Part shown: piece after piece, positions 22,338 through 35,000 of the stretch
How positions within the stretch are numbered: position 1 is the stretch's first letter
How the letters are laid out: the number at the start of each line of letters is the position of its first letter
Source: Apostichopus japonicus
Taxonomy: Eukaryota > Echinodermata > Holothuroidea > Aspidochirotida > Stichopodidae
Direction: 5' to 3'
Length of the DNA stretch: 64,000 bases
Assembly (NCBI RefSeq): GCF_037975245.1
Contig: NC_092563.1
Span: forward strand, 23,282,960-23,346,959
Translations under genes and position numbers: made by a program
The notes under the pieces: generated by a model
Seen by the model: the letters and a program-made list of their open reading frames with translations, nothing else
Told to the model about the DNA's origin: nothing
Databases searched by the model: none

Positions 22338-23883
22338 GAACAGCAAAACTTGGTTGTCCGACAAAATGTAGCAAAGAATTTAAACAAAGAATGGTCGATA
22401 TGGACACTGTAGAAGAGATGAGTACAGGTTAATGTGGTGAATGTACAACACCAGTGTTAGGCTAGATAAACTCACCTTCAGGTGCATCATAGGCCTAAAC
22501 CAAAATAGTTGTTTTCTTTGACAATCACCAAAGTGATGAAAATGTAACCATTTCCCCTATTTGGTTATATTTATTTACAATGCAATCTGAATTTAATGTA
22601 AACAACTAAGTGGTCCGCGGGACATCCTCTTACTGATTCCGGTAATCCGAACAAAAACTTTGGTCATTCCTTATGACAGGACGACCAATAAAAATTACCC
22701 TCGAAGGTCTAATTTCTGATAAAATTTCTCAATAGGCTGTAGACTATTATTGCACTTCATCTTTTAGAATGATTGATGTTAAAATGTCTTTACACCAAAG
22801 AAAGAAAAATGTGTAAATGTAAAATTGCTAATAATTTTTTTTTTATCAATATACTGAATATACTGATGTGATGAAAAAGTGACTTTGAACCACAAATCTG
22901 CAATGTCATCTATTACCAATAGCCATGCAGATGTTTGTAAGTTAATGTGTGGCAAGTGTGGGATGGAACGGAACTATAGTAGGCCATAGCAACGGTGTGC
23001 GTGTGTGAGAATTTAAGCCAGGAGGGAAGGGGAAGATCATGTAAAGCACCACATTGTTATCAAATGTTTCGATAATACTAATAATAATTATAATAATAAT
23101 AATATGTGAATGGCCTCGTGAAATGTATAGAGGTTATAGTGATTGATGATATCACCGACAAAAAAAAGTTTAAAAATGTGAATAACGAAAGCCCTAATCG
23201 AGGTTTTTGTCAATTCCTGTCATCACATTCTTTTAAAGATTGAGTATTTGATCCTGACATCTGTTTCCAAGCCATTAAGTCATATAGCTTTTATGGATGC
23301 CTTTTATCAAAGTAAATTTTGCCATTGGCTGTAATGCAAAAATAATCCGGGCAGATTCATCTCAATTTTACCGGGCTTTTAAAAAAATGTTGCTTTTTGA
23401 ATATTTGTTCAGGTGGGGACTTTTATCATGCATTAACCTTTTATGACAGTGGTTTGGTTTATATACAGTACAGTTTATATCCAGCTGTGTATATAATGTC
23501 GGCTATATGTAGGAGACAGTGTTCTGCCATCGATATTTTGGTAGTTGAGTAAATTGAGGTTTGTTTATAACCCAAATACTAAATAGACATTTTACAAATC
23601 GATGAAAGGGAAACATAGGTGTGGTATATAGATGTTCCAGGGATCTGTTTGGTTCTCGCAGAAAGTCAACCACAAAATTTTTTTTTATAAAAATGCCCTA
23701 GCAGTTACATATGTTTAAAAATAACCAGTTTTCTTCAGCTGCGGAAATTTACATTGCTTCTGTTTATTTGACAGTCGAACGATGTTGTCAATGGGCATGA
23801 TGAAATTCTGTAGGTCTTGTAATATTAGTATTTCTAGGAATTCATCTATATGTAGACTAATTGTAGTATTTATGAATACACCA
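22338..23883. other. Noncoding DNA with small (TAA)n
   Basis: (TAA)n-like tract at about 23074-23103. No gene or RNA was seen. Confidence 0.5.
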
Positions 23884-24005
23884 GCATGAGTATGGGTACA
23901 ACGGCATGAGTATGAGTACAAAGGTATGAGTATGAGAACATCCGCATGATGAGTACCAGTACAACTGTATGAGTATGAATACAACAGCATGAGTACGAGT
24001 ACAAG
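23884..24005. repeat. 20-bp minisatellite, six units
   Basis: Units of GCATGAGTATGAGTACAACG with substitutions and one three-base insertion (fourth unit). The minus-strand frames 23715-24053 and 23870-24139 read through it as ILIPLYSYSC-type repeats and are not supported as genes. Confidence 0.8.
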
Positions 24006-27000
24006 TAGAGTTTCCCTTGGTTTGAGTACACTGTACTCCAGTACAAGAACCATTCTCTAAGCAACAGTAGGAGTATGAAATTATAGTTATTATATTTAGA
24101 AATGCACAATTGTGTACTCAAAAGCGAACAAATCCACAAGTTTGAGTACGGGCGTCATAACTATATATTAGAATACAAGTAGCGACTCCCTTCAAGTGTG
24201 CAATGTATGTGATATGTGATAAACATGGGATATGTGATCAATGCACGAATGCAATCCTGTGTTGTTCATATTCATATGTGGTATATCACCCCCGTACAGT
24301 ATACCTCTGCATGGCAACACCCATACTTGTGCAAGAGCAAGCACACTATATATAATATGTTTCTACACACACATTATCTAACTTAAAACTTCCAATGCTC
24401 AAAATATGACATCATGGTTATTGGTGGGTGTCTGATGCTATGAGACAATCTTAGGTTTATATATTATTATGCTATGTAACAGACTTTGAAGGAAAGCAAG
24501 GGTGTCATGTTTCCTTGTTTAGGTATATGAGTTCTTTCAAACAATCAAGTAGAACACAGTCGACGTAGAGTATTAACACATAACATGTTATTATTTATTG
24601 CGTTACATCATGCTGTACAGGACAGATATATAGGACGACATGTCCAAGGTTACTTGTTGACAGATGGAGAGACAGGGTGAACAAGGACGAGCAGACGGCA
24701 TGCTTTAACTTATATATCAATATGCAAATACACAGCTCATTAGCATACAGGTGCAAATTATATAACGTAGTGCACACGTACATGTGAATGCATATTCAAT
24801 AACATTACAAAGGGCGTATGCTATCATGGGTGGCAAGTCTCACACTATGGAACAATGGTCCAACTCCTGCCCAGTCTACCCCAGTCCACCCCCCCCCTTT
24901 TCCTCCCTGTCTTACTATCCTCTCCCATCTCAAATTTGTTCCTGTTGTCATGATTATAGGCTCAAACTGTTTAAATTAGGTAATTCATGAATCAGAATTT
25001 GAAAGTCACATATGTTTAGACTGATTCTGGTGTGATTATAACTGTGATCAATCAGCCAGTCATACCAAATTAGCTGTATCCTGAGAAATCTGTGACAAGA
25101 GGTATATATAAGGTATATCCATGCCTATATGTGTATCTATATACTTCCATATGTATACAATTTCTTTTGCAACGTATAGTGAGGCGAAAAGTGCTACATT
25201 AAACTTACTGATTTCAGTTGGGAGGTGCTGTAACATTAGAAAGTTAGACCGGATATAGCTGTAGCATCACAAATTTAATTAATCAATGATCGACAGCAAG
25301 GGGGAAAAATTTGTAGGAGAGTAGTAAAAGAGGAACGCGCAGGGGAAAATTTTAATTTAATGTAATAAAGAATTACTATATACACGAGTACACTGCCCGC
25401 ATCTAAATTCATGTTTGTCTAGAGTGAAGTAGTATTACATGATTCACTCCATCCTCTGCCCCCCTCCCAACCCCCTCCACTCCTTCTGGCTTCTTCTCTC
25501 CCTTCCCCTCTGTCCTCCTATCACAATGGAGTTTATTGACTTTTAATGATAAAGAAAATTTCACCTTTCTTTTTGAATATCTTAAAATTGTCTGTTTGCA
25601 AGTTTTTTACAATAAACATATATGTAAATGTAAAAAAACACCTCAACCTAACCTTAACCTAATTTTTTTTTGTTTTATTGTAGTATAAATACTCAAAAGG
25701 ATTGTAAGGCAAAAAAGAAAGAAACTGGAGTCGACTAACGACAAAAACTTGCTTTAACGACATTTAACAACATTTAAGTCCTCTTCGATTCTTTTCTCTC
25801 TGACAATTTTGCTTCCCTATCTCTCTGACCTGTTCATTCCAAGTCTACATATTCACTATTCTATAGATACCTAAACTACAATATATACGTCCCATCCTTG
25901 TAATTGCTATCACATCATTGACTTTAATAATATAATTTGCATTCCTATATATGTATACACCCCATCACAACTTTCTTTTGCAGAATGTGAGATCAGCTGT
26001 CACTTCAACCTCAAAAATGTTTTCTCTTCACCTTAAATATGATTTCATCCTTCAAATATTGATGAGATCCAGATCGAAAAAACATTACCTAAACTTTGCC
26101 CAGCAGGCAACATAACTGCGGGTATTATCCTATACCTCAATTGCCTATAACTGTAGGGTCATACCTCTTAAAGTGATATAGTGACCTTACCCTGTATTCT
26201 GTCTAGTCGTATATCCACTATCTGTCCAGTCTTATGAAGAATAAAAGAAGTAATTTCATCGCAACTTTTTTTCTTTTAAAGAAAAAAATCAGATAATAGA
26301 TGTCTTGCTTTGTTAATTTCTTTTTTTTGTCAGTATATTCTGGAATTTAAATGAATCCATTATTACTTGAAACAATGATAGCAAATATAATCAGGGTAAC
26401 ATGGTTTACAGTCTTGGTGTGACGGGACTGGGGTTGCGAGCGGATAAAGTTCTTTTAGTTTTGTGCACAGGCTGTAACTTGGGTGACTTTTCTAACGTAT
26501 GAACATATACTCACACTCTCAAAGACTCGGTCATTGTGACATTTGTATTGCCTTGAACTTGTAGCATGGTGTAAGGTCTAATAGTTTTCAAATATTTATT
26601 CCCTGGACTGTCCAACATAGACTTGAAGTTAGCATGTACCTTTCCTTTATGTGCATTCTATATAACTTCATGAAAACTGTCAAGTCTGTGCAAACCAAAT
26701 TCAGTGTAAGAAAAAAGCTTAAACATCAGTTCCAAGTCTGAGGTAGTAAGAGAGTTGTCAACTTCCTGAATTTTTTCCCATAGAATACAAAAACAAAAAT
26801 AAATAAATAAAAAAGCCCATCTATATAAAGGGAAGATGAGACCACAGTAAGATAAAAGGCAATGGGGTGGTAAAAGTACTAAAGTCAGTCTTGTCGAAAA
26901 AATATACCATACCTCAGAAGTTTGTGATACATGGAAAAATTAAGTGAAAACGTGACATATTTTCTATGACACAAATGGAGAACTTTTCTCTTTGTCGCAG

Positions 27001-27595
27001 CTGCATGTCACTTCGGTTAATTTTTAATCTGCATAAAAGGTTGTTGAATATTTAAGTGCCTTCCATTCCTTATCATCCTCCTTTCTTTGTTTGCATCAGC
27101 TATGACATGAGATGTGTCAAGTTTACTTGAGTTTTTTCGAACGAGTAATTTACGCGAATTCCGTAAAAGCACAATAAGATGAAAAGTGTAATGATCTTTG
27201 TTTAAATGTAAAAAGCTTGTCTTTCTTTTTTTCTTTTTTCTTTTCTTTTCTACGGTGGATGAATTCCTTTGCAGTAGTCACAAAATCAGGGTGGCATCTC
27301 ATTGTTTCTATTGATGAGTTGGTTTTACAGTAAATGTTCAACAGGAACATATACGTGAAAAGCCCCAGTGTTGTTTACAATTAATCGTGTCTATACTGTT
27401 ATTGTTGTTATTCACTTAGTTTCAATAATTTTGTTTTCTAGTTTTAGTTAATAATTAATTAGTCCTATCGTAGCTGTTAAAGCAATCATTGCTACCTCAA
27501 GAACTCACAGGTCTGTAATAAACCAACACTTTAAGACCACATTGCCCATCATCACTATAGCTTTGTGAAATCAGAAAAAGTGAACAGATAGGAAA
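24006..27595. other. Noncoding DNA, nothing recognised
   Basis: Unique AT-rich sequence. C-rich patches lie at 24870-24905 and 25450-25515. At 26739 TGAGGTAGTA matches the first ten bases of let-7 but lacks the rest and a hairpin. Frames at minus 24595-24783, plus 24784-24990 and minus 27150-27350 show no domain. Confidence 0.45.
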
Positions 27596-27670
27596 GAGAC
27601 CATTCAATCCCTCCCCCCCTGGAGACCATTCAATCCCTCCCCCCTGGAGACCATTCAATCCCTTCCCCCT
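27596..27670. repeat. 25-bp C-rich tandem repeat, three units
   Basis: Three units of GAGACCATTCAATCCCTCC followed by a C run and TG. Unit length varies only through the C run. The minus-strand frames 27497-27932 consist partly of the translation GLNGLQGGGIEWSPGG of this repeat and are artefacts. Confidence 0.9.
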
Positions 27671-29263
27671 CAAATTGAACACCTTCTTGTTGTATAATAA
27701 TCCGATAATTCCAACTGTTAAGCTTGTAATAATCATCAGTTACACAAAGACTGTACAAACAATGGAATCCATGGTAACAGTATATAGTATCCATCATCAT
27801 CTTCCATATAAATATCTCCTCTCTCTCACCTTCCCCGGTATCTTTCCTTACAGCCTTCCCACTTATACTTGCAAAGTTCCCCGCAAGATTCCCCCATGTT
27901 ATTCCCTTTGCCCCTGCAGTCATCCATTGCAAGCTTCCCTAACACTCCTTGCTTCACCTCCATTGCTCCTTTTACTTGCCCCTTTCCTTATACCCTTTCC
28001 CAATATCCTTCCCTGATGACAGATCCTTTATATCCTCCCCCCCCCCCCTTCTGTTCAATGCACTCTTCCCCAGTTCCCTCTGCTCCCCCTTTTGGGTTAC
28101 AACTCTGCCTTCACCCCTTACCCGCATTTTGTCTTGTTTGATTTGCAGACGACTGTTAGCAGGTTAAATCCAAGCAATATTCAAATTGGAGACTTTCTCC
28201 TTGGTTTCATGTGTATTTATTTGAATGTCAAGAAATGACATTCAACTCTAAATATAATCTACTTGCCATATGTTTAGATGCTTCCACTAGGTTAGGTGCT
28301 TAAATTCTGATCACCAGATTATAATAACTACTTCTTCATCAGTTACGTCTTAATTGAGTTTGACGCGTACGTACTGCTGCTTTAATATATACTAGGGGGA
28401 AACTCTAGGTAATTGTCAATAGGATAGAAGGAATGATTTATTAATACTGACAGCTACACCATCAGGGAGGGATTTAAGTTGGCTTTCCTTCCTTTTTTTT
28501 TAAGTCCCTAGCAAATCATTTACAGCTATATACGCCATTCAAAACTTTGTGCTTCAAAAAATGCTATCCTTTTGTCGGAAGGTTTTACCATCGTTACATT
28601 GGAGAGACATGGATCCCAAATCTAGGAACTGCGTGGAGAGCACTTCAAAACTGAGGAGCGCAATCAGCGATAGATCGTGAACATTAAATAAAATCTTGTT
28701 CATGTTACTTCGATGTATGTATCTACTTTCAGATGTGAACATTTCCTGTCAAAACTTCGATTTTCAAACAACCTTTGGAGTTTGGAATTTAAAGCTGCCG
28801 TAAGGTATTTCTTTACCTTTGTAAGGATACAGTGTTATAGTTTTATCCTATGGAAAAGGGAAAATCATGATTCATTCCTTTGTCTTTTTAGGAGAAGTGA
28901 GGTTTCCGCTTTGAGTTGTGGTATTTACTTTTGATGACGGTTTTTATCTCTTTTAAATAATAATATGTGAAATCAAAGGTTGTGTTCAACTTTGATCTTT
29001 GTCACCACTCATTTTTTCTCACATCTTTGTAAGATGGATGCTATTTAGCAGTAATATAGTGCTCATCATATGTCTGTTCTATGGAGACTGAAGGAATTTC
29101 ATTGTTAAATATAAAGCCCTTCCTTACAAGTGCCCTTTTTTGTCATTTGGTCTTGTGGAATTGCACAGTTAGCACTGGCAGGTGAGTTATTTGCCTTATA
29201 TTGCATCCAAATTGTTGGCAGACTGCAAAAAAATTGCTGAGAGTTTGAAAATATTTTGTTTAT
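27671..29263. other. Noncoding DNA with pyrimidine-rich stretch 27800-28130
   Basis: The pyrimidine-rich part produces overlapping open frames on the plus strand (27675-28016, 27869-28141, 27949-28167) in all phases, typical of low complexity. The rest is unique AT-rich sequence, with divergent frames 28554-28742 and 28713-28934 that show no domain. Confidence 0.5.
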
Positions 29264-29818
29264 TGACTCTCCTCCCCACCTCTCTCCTCCTCCCCCCATT
29301 TCATTCCCCCCATCTTTAACCTAGCTTTGCCCTCCCCTCTCCCTTCTCATCTCTTCCTCCTCCTTACTTCCCTCCTTCCCTTCCCCTTCCCACTTATCTT
29401 CATCCCCTTCCAATTTCTTACTTTTACTTGTCTTCTCCATATCTCTCTCCTCCCCCTCCTTACCTCCCTCCTTCCTCTCTCCATTTCTCTCCTTCCCCTT
29501 CCCACTTATTTTCTTCGCCTTCCAATTTCTCTACTTTTACCTGTCTCTTTCTCCATATCTCTCTCCTCCCCCTCATGGCCAATCTTCCTTCCCCTCCTTA
29601 CTGTACCTGTCTCCTTATCCTTCCGTTTCTCTTCTCCCACTCCTTACCTGTCTCTTCCATATCTCCCTCCTCCCCTCATCACCTATCTTCCTCCCCACCT
29701 TATCTCCCTCCTCCCCCACCTCATCTCCCTCCCCCCTCCGTATCTCCCTCCTTCCCCTTACCTGTGTCCTCCCCCATTTCTCTCCACTCACTCTCCAGCC
29801 CACATTTCCATCCTCTCT
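29264..29818 (+). repeat. Polypyrimidine array, about 112-bp units (copy 2)
   Basis: More than 500 bases of almost pure C+T. The start (CATCTTTAACCTAGCTTTGC at about 29310) and the internal landmark CAATTTCT at 29411 and 29523 show that it is the same family as 21795-22173. Beyond about 29650 the units shorten to CTCCCTCC-type phrases. Such mirror-symmetric tracts can form triplex H-DNA (known property). The 178- and 135-codon frames here are low-complexity Pro/Leu/Ser translations, not genes. Confidence 0.8.
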
Positions 29819-31787
29819 GGACAATTATTAAATAAGCACCGACAAATAATTACCAGTTATTGATGAGGATAAAATGAAACAAATGTCCAAATGACGAACA
29901 TAGATTTTATTGAAAATATTTGTTTATGGTAATTAAATCAATATATTTGTTATTAAGTGTATAATTAACTGTATAATACTCTAGGGTGATCATTTTTAAT
30001 AGCATAGTTGAGCAATATCGTTTCACTTTAACAAACTTGTTTACATACCTAAGTAACATAATCTGATTATTAACAATCATATAAATTTATGACATCCAAG
30101 AATCGAGAAAGGAATCTAACACTGTGCAGTGTAACTAAATTCCGCTGTTTATACCAACCGAAAAGTCTCGCGGTAGTTTATCAAAAACTGTATCCTGTCG
30201 TCAGACATAATTCAATATTTGAACAATATCATAGAAACTTCCATACTTCAAACATTATATTAACTAGAGTAGACATATGAATGTTCTATGTGCAAACACT
30301 GCTACTGCAATATTATCTTTCTCAAGAATTTTTGTATGTATAGCGGTTATTGATACTGTTTTGAATATCAGATTAATACGTTGCTGTACCACTTTAATAT
30401 TAATCGTCATCGAGTTTAAATATGATCTGAAATTCTGTGTGTGCAGTGCTGTCTACCTGTTTCTTCCCTGTTGCCGGGCACGGCGTTCTTCGAAAAGGAG
30501 CATAAAATTTCAGTTAATTTTTGTGTAATTGATTATTTTATTCCAATACTGTTTGAAACAAATATCAAATATCATTGGACATTGTTCATGATTTCTGACC
30601 ATATAAAAGTTCAGTTTCAAGTGACAAAGTGCAACCTTTAAATAATAAAGTATGAGTACAACATATAAATCCTGATTAATACTTGTTAGATTTGGTCAAA
30701 ATTTTTGACCAAATACAAAAAAAATAGATGAAAGACAGCAGAGCTCTCTGTATTGATAACATCCTTCTTGTGAAATTTATTTCAAAAATAGAAACTTATT
30801 TAATTTTAGCAGCAAATACTGTTGGTTCATCCACCTATTATCCTCCAACCCAGATATTTTGTAGTTTTTTAATATTCTAGTCACACCTTTAAAGTTGACG
30901 TATCTAATATTAATCATATGGCACCAAAGTATGTAAGGAAATCATCAGTTTCGTTATTATTGTTTTAAAAATGTGTTTTCTTTTATTTATTTATTTTCCA
31001 TCTTTTCTATCCATTCGAAAGCAAGTTTTCAGATGACGTTGGCAAAATAACACTTTTATGACTTTTTAGTATATCAAATACGAATAGTATAAAAGAAATT
31101 AACATTTCATGCAACAACACCCATGAAATCCATTTAACAGGAATGGCTTCAGGAATTGTGGAATATATAGATATGTATAAAGTCAAAAAGAGAACAATGC
31201 ACACAGGTTGTGATATATGCATTGCTTCGCTGGACAAGCTTTCATCCACATTTTCAGGCAATCCTTTTAACTACTTAGTATAGACATCTTATTTGCAGTA
31301 ATATGGATATCCATTTTGTAACCAAACTTGATGTGATAAATATGTTTTAACAAAGTGTATTATTATAATAATAGTAAAAGACATAAAATTGCCTTTTTAC
31401 GCCCTATCTTGTACCCCAGTTGCAAATAAATGAACAATATGATAAGCTTTTTGCCTCAAAGTTTACACGTATTGCTAAAAAAAATTATATGATCTTATTT
31501 TTATGATCAGTTTTTTTTTCATACTTTATGCACACAAAAGTTGCTCAACCAAATATACTGGTAATAAAGTTTGTCAAGACTGATAGTTTTGGTAAGGAAA
31601 ATCACATATGTGTGATTTTATTATGATTACAACATCTTATATTGTAAACGTTAGCAACAAAGGACTTTTTCATGACAGTATTATATATTTTAAGTGGATA
31701 CTTCTCTTAGAAAATTGAACATTTATGAGAATGAATCTTTTGATGTTCCATATTACGAGGTCATCAGTATACCCACAAATATGCTAG
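29819..31787. other. Very AT-rich noncoding DNA
   Basis: Open frames at 30089-30280, 30277-30528 and 30441-30641 overlap in different phases without domains. On the minus strand 31007-31270 encodes a two-helix hydrophobic peptide discussed under findings, but I do not call it a gene. Confidence 0.4.
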
Positions 31788-32097
31788 AATTTACTTCGCT
31801 CCTCGCTTACCTGTCTCCCCACAACCTTAGCACTCTCGTTCTACCGTTTCTAGAATGAACTGGTAACCTTTTATCACTGTGCGCCCTCTGTGACCAGACC
31901 CCTTCGGTCAGTTCTGAATGAATAAGAGATAGAATAAACTTCCCACACAAAACGAACGTCTAGACACTTTGGGTGGTAGAATGACAAGGGCATTGACCGC
32001 AGAGGTCTGGCCATAGAGGGCACAGTGTTAAAAGGTTACCAGATCATTCTAGACACGGTAGAACGAGAGTGCTAAGGTTGTGGGGAGACAGGTAAGC
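31788..32097. mobile_element. Long-arm hairpin (foldback) element
   Basis: The left arm 31805-31900 and right arm 32004-32097 are near-perfect reverse complements (96 against 94 bases, roughly 90% by eye), both starting GCTTACCTGTCTCCCCACAA when read inward. The loop is about 100 bases (31901-32003). Homology to 15976-16165 extends to about 31788 (GAATTTACTTCGCTCC). No frame encodes a transposase; the structure is that of a foldback MITE. No clear target-site duplication was found. Confidence 0.75.
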
Positions 32098-35000
32098 TTG
32101 TCACACGTAAATATCCAAACCAGTAAGTTTTTGAATAAGTCAAATCATGGTCTTTCATGCTCATGCTCAAACTTCATCCAGCATATTATTTCTACACTCA
32201 AAGCGTCAAATTCTCCCAGTGAGAAATTTAATCCTCTACGATTTGAATACTCAACAATATCTGTGCATAATTTGGATTGTTTAATTTACCTGTTATAAGA
32301 CACAAAATTTGGAAAGAAAATCTAGCAATTTGAGCATGTTAAGATTTGGAACCATGCACTGATGAGGTATAGGTTTGTGACTTTTGTGGAGATGTATTCA
32401 TTTGGAGATAGACATGTGCGAATGGCTTCCCTTGTTTTGCATAATTTGCAAAAATAAAAGAAAACAAGAAGATGCTTACTGTAAAAACCTAACAGTGTTG
32501 TTTTTTATTTTATTATATTTGTATATATTGTTGGAAAGTTTAGTTGGAAATGTCATGTTCAAGCTGCTCTAAAACAGCTTTTTGCATTAGGTCAGCGACT
32601 CTTCCAAAACCATTTTCCCCGACTTTGTGATGACCACTAACTTCCAAGTTACAGTTTGCATTGCATGGGGTTGTTAACTTGGTGGTCACTTCCACCATGC
32701 AATCAAGTATAAATATTCACAAAGACTTGGATCTCCCTTGCTCTGACCGATAGATAATCTATATAGCTGCCACTCTAATTTGGCTGCTTCTAAATTAAAG
32801 AGAGTACTTCAACGGCATCGAGGCCAGTGCAGAAATGTTTTGTGTCGATCATGGCACAAAGTTTGTGCAATGTTTGATTTTTTTTTCAATTGCAAGCCCC
32901 TGACGTTTATAAAACTAAGTCGACCGATTGTTCCCATTTCCATTTCAGTGTTGTCAAAATAAGTGACCAACAGTGCTCTGGTAATAAATCTCTCCGTTAT
33001 CGGTCAATCACAACACCACATGATTTTATCAGATTATGCAATACCAAAATGTAGTCGATAAAAGTTACGTACCATGTAGACGGTAGTTGATTCAGAGATT
33101 TCAGAATGTGACCAATTTGTCGACCGATCACTCAGGTATGAAATCTGCCAGAAATTGATACTCCTTAGGGTTTTTTTTCTCTCTCTCCGTCGACATACAT
33201 ACACTGCGGTTAATAATTAAGGGCTAATGATTATAGAAGCCGAGTTTTTTGACGTAGATCAAATAAAAGTGACATTTCTCTTGATTCAAGAGTTAATTTC
33301 CCATCTCTGCAGACACGGGGGATTACGGAGACCCGGTTTATGTGAGCATCAGTTCCTTCTCTGATTACATCTGTAATAATAAGCTGCTTTTGTACGGCTA
33401 GGGTTTATTGAATTTGGAAAATCCATCCGAGAGGTATAAGGAGCCACAATAGTAGGCTAGTGGACCGGTGGTTGATGTGATTACGGAATTAGCCGGTAGT
33501 TGAAAGCGTTTCCTTTTTTCGTTCAGCTCTACATGACTATATAACCTTGACGGCTGTCCGCTCCAAAGAAGTTCACTCCAGTGATCTCTGCAAAGAGAAT
33601 CGACTAGTCTTAATCTGGTTCCAACATTTCCGTCCTACTTTTGTTTTTCCTGTTGTTTTTCCTGTTGTTTTTTCTTTCTTTCTTCCTTATTTTTTTTTTT
33701 TAGTTTTGGTCATATTTTGTGTCATCGTCATGGTTTCCTCTTTCTCATGCAGATTTTATGTCGAGTCTATTGAGACTGACTGGAGGTAAAACAAGCCTAT
33801 TGTAAGGAACTACTCAAGATATTGGATACAGAGGTTAGTTTTATGTTACAACTTATTGCTTGTAGTATAGTTACTCAATGTCTGGCGATTTAGTCCACAA
33901 TATTGCTATATATGTCTAGGTTAAAACTGTGTATTCCATCTTCGGGGTCGTTTTTGTGATGTGGATTGTTGGGGATGACAATTACGACTGGCATTAATAT
34001 TCATTTGCATCTTATGGTTCATTTTGTCAGCTTTTGGTAGTTTTATGTCTCTGTTTTAGGAGTACATACATACATGTATGTATACGGCTGTAAATTTTGC
34101 ATGAAGCTTTAGTATGTTAGGTTACATGAAGCAATAATTATCCTCATTATAAGACTCTGTGCATCATTAGGTAGCTATAGAGTCAAAGAATATTCAAGGT
34201 CTAAAGGCAGAGAAAATTATATAGGCAGAAGTCAAATGAAGAAAGGAAATGTTCTTTGAGATCCAGTAATTGTGTCTGCATCATGTGAAGGATTAATTGT
34301 GTATTGTGTATTGCGTAGTTAATGTAGTATGTATTTCTGTTGTGTACATTAACTTTACAAGTTGTAGAATTTCAAAAGATATATGGTCACATACCAGAGA
34401 TTGTTTGCAGCATTTTGTCAGAATTTAACTCTATGGCATAGAGCAATAATGATTGTTGGATTTGTGTCTCCTAAAGTGCAGTACAGAGAAAATGAAGGCC
34501 CTGATCTAGGAAATGTCCAAACCTAAGAAATACCGCCACAGCAAGATTGCCAGAATGCAACTTATGCAATTTCTATGGATTTTCCATTGTGGTGCATGAA
34601 TACAGTTTTCACTTTGAGTGGTGGATTCAAGTACTCATCACATTTGCAATTATGCTGGTAGTAGGTAATTAAGGGCACTACTTGACTTATTGTTTATTAA
34701 ACAGTTATTACCTAAAAACTGTTTGAGATTGTTCAGAGCTTTGCTTAAACTTTAGCTCAGTACACAATGTATATAGTCTAGCTGCCAGCGTCAAAAGCTG
34801 ATGAAGAACCTTGCAACCAGCAACAGGGTGGGGTGATAGTACTGGACGTCATAATTTGATATCATTGTAATTCTGTATATATAGGCTCGAGTCGGAGGTA
34901 TTTATTTCAAGAGGTATGGATTGAAACTGTTCAGCAGCTGTGTTCCTGGAGGCTTTTACGTTTCTGAAGTGTGTTTATTGTAGTCAGAGGGACAGAGTTC

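Noticed and set aside
26739-26760. TGAGGTAGTA, identical to the first ten bases of let-7
   Set aside because: The next bases do not continue the let-7 sequence and no complementary arm within 100 bases forms a precursor hairpin.
29327-29863. A 178-codon open frame, the longest in the window
   Set aside because: It is the translation of the second polypyrimidine array, with an overlapping 135-codon frame in another phase. No domain or splice structure supports it.
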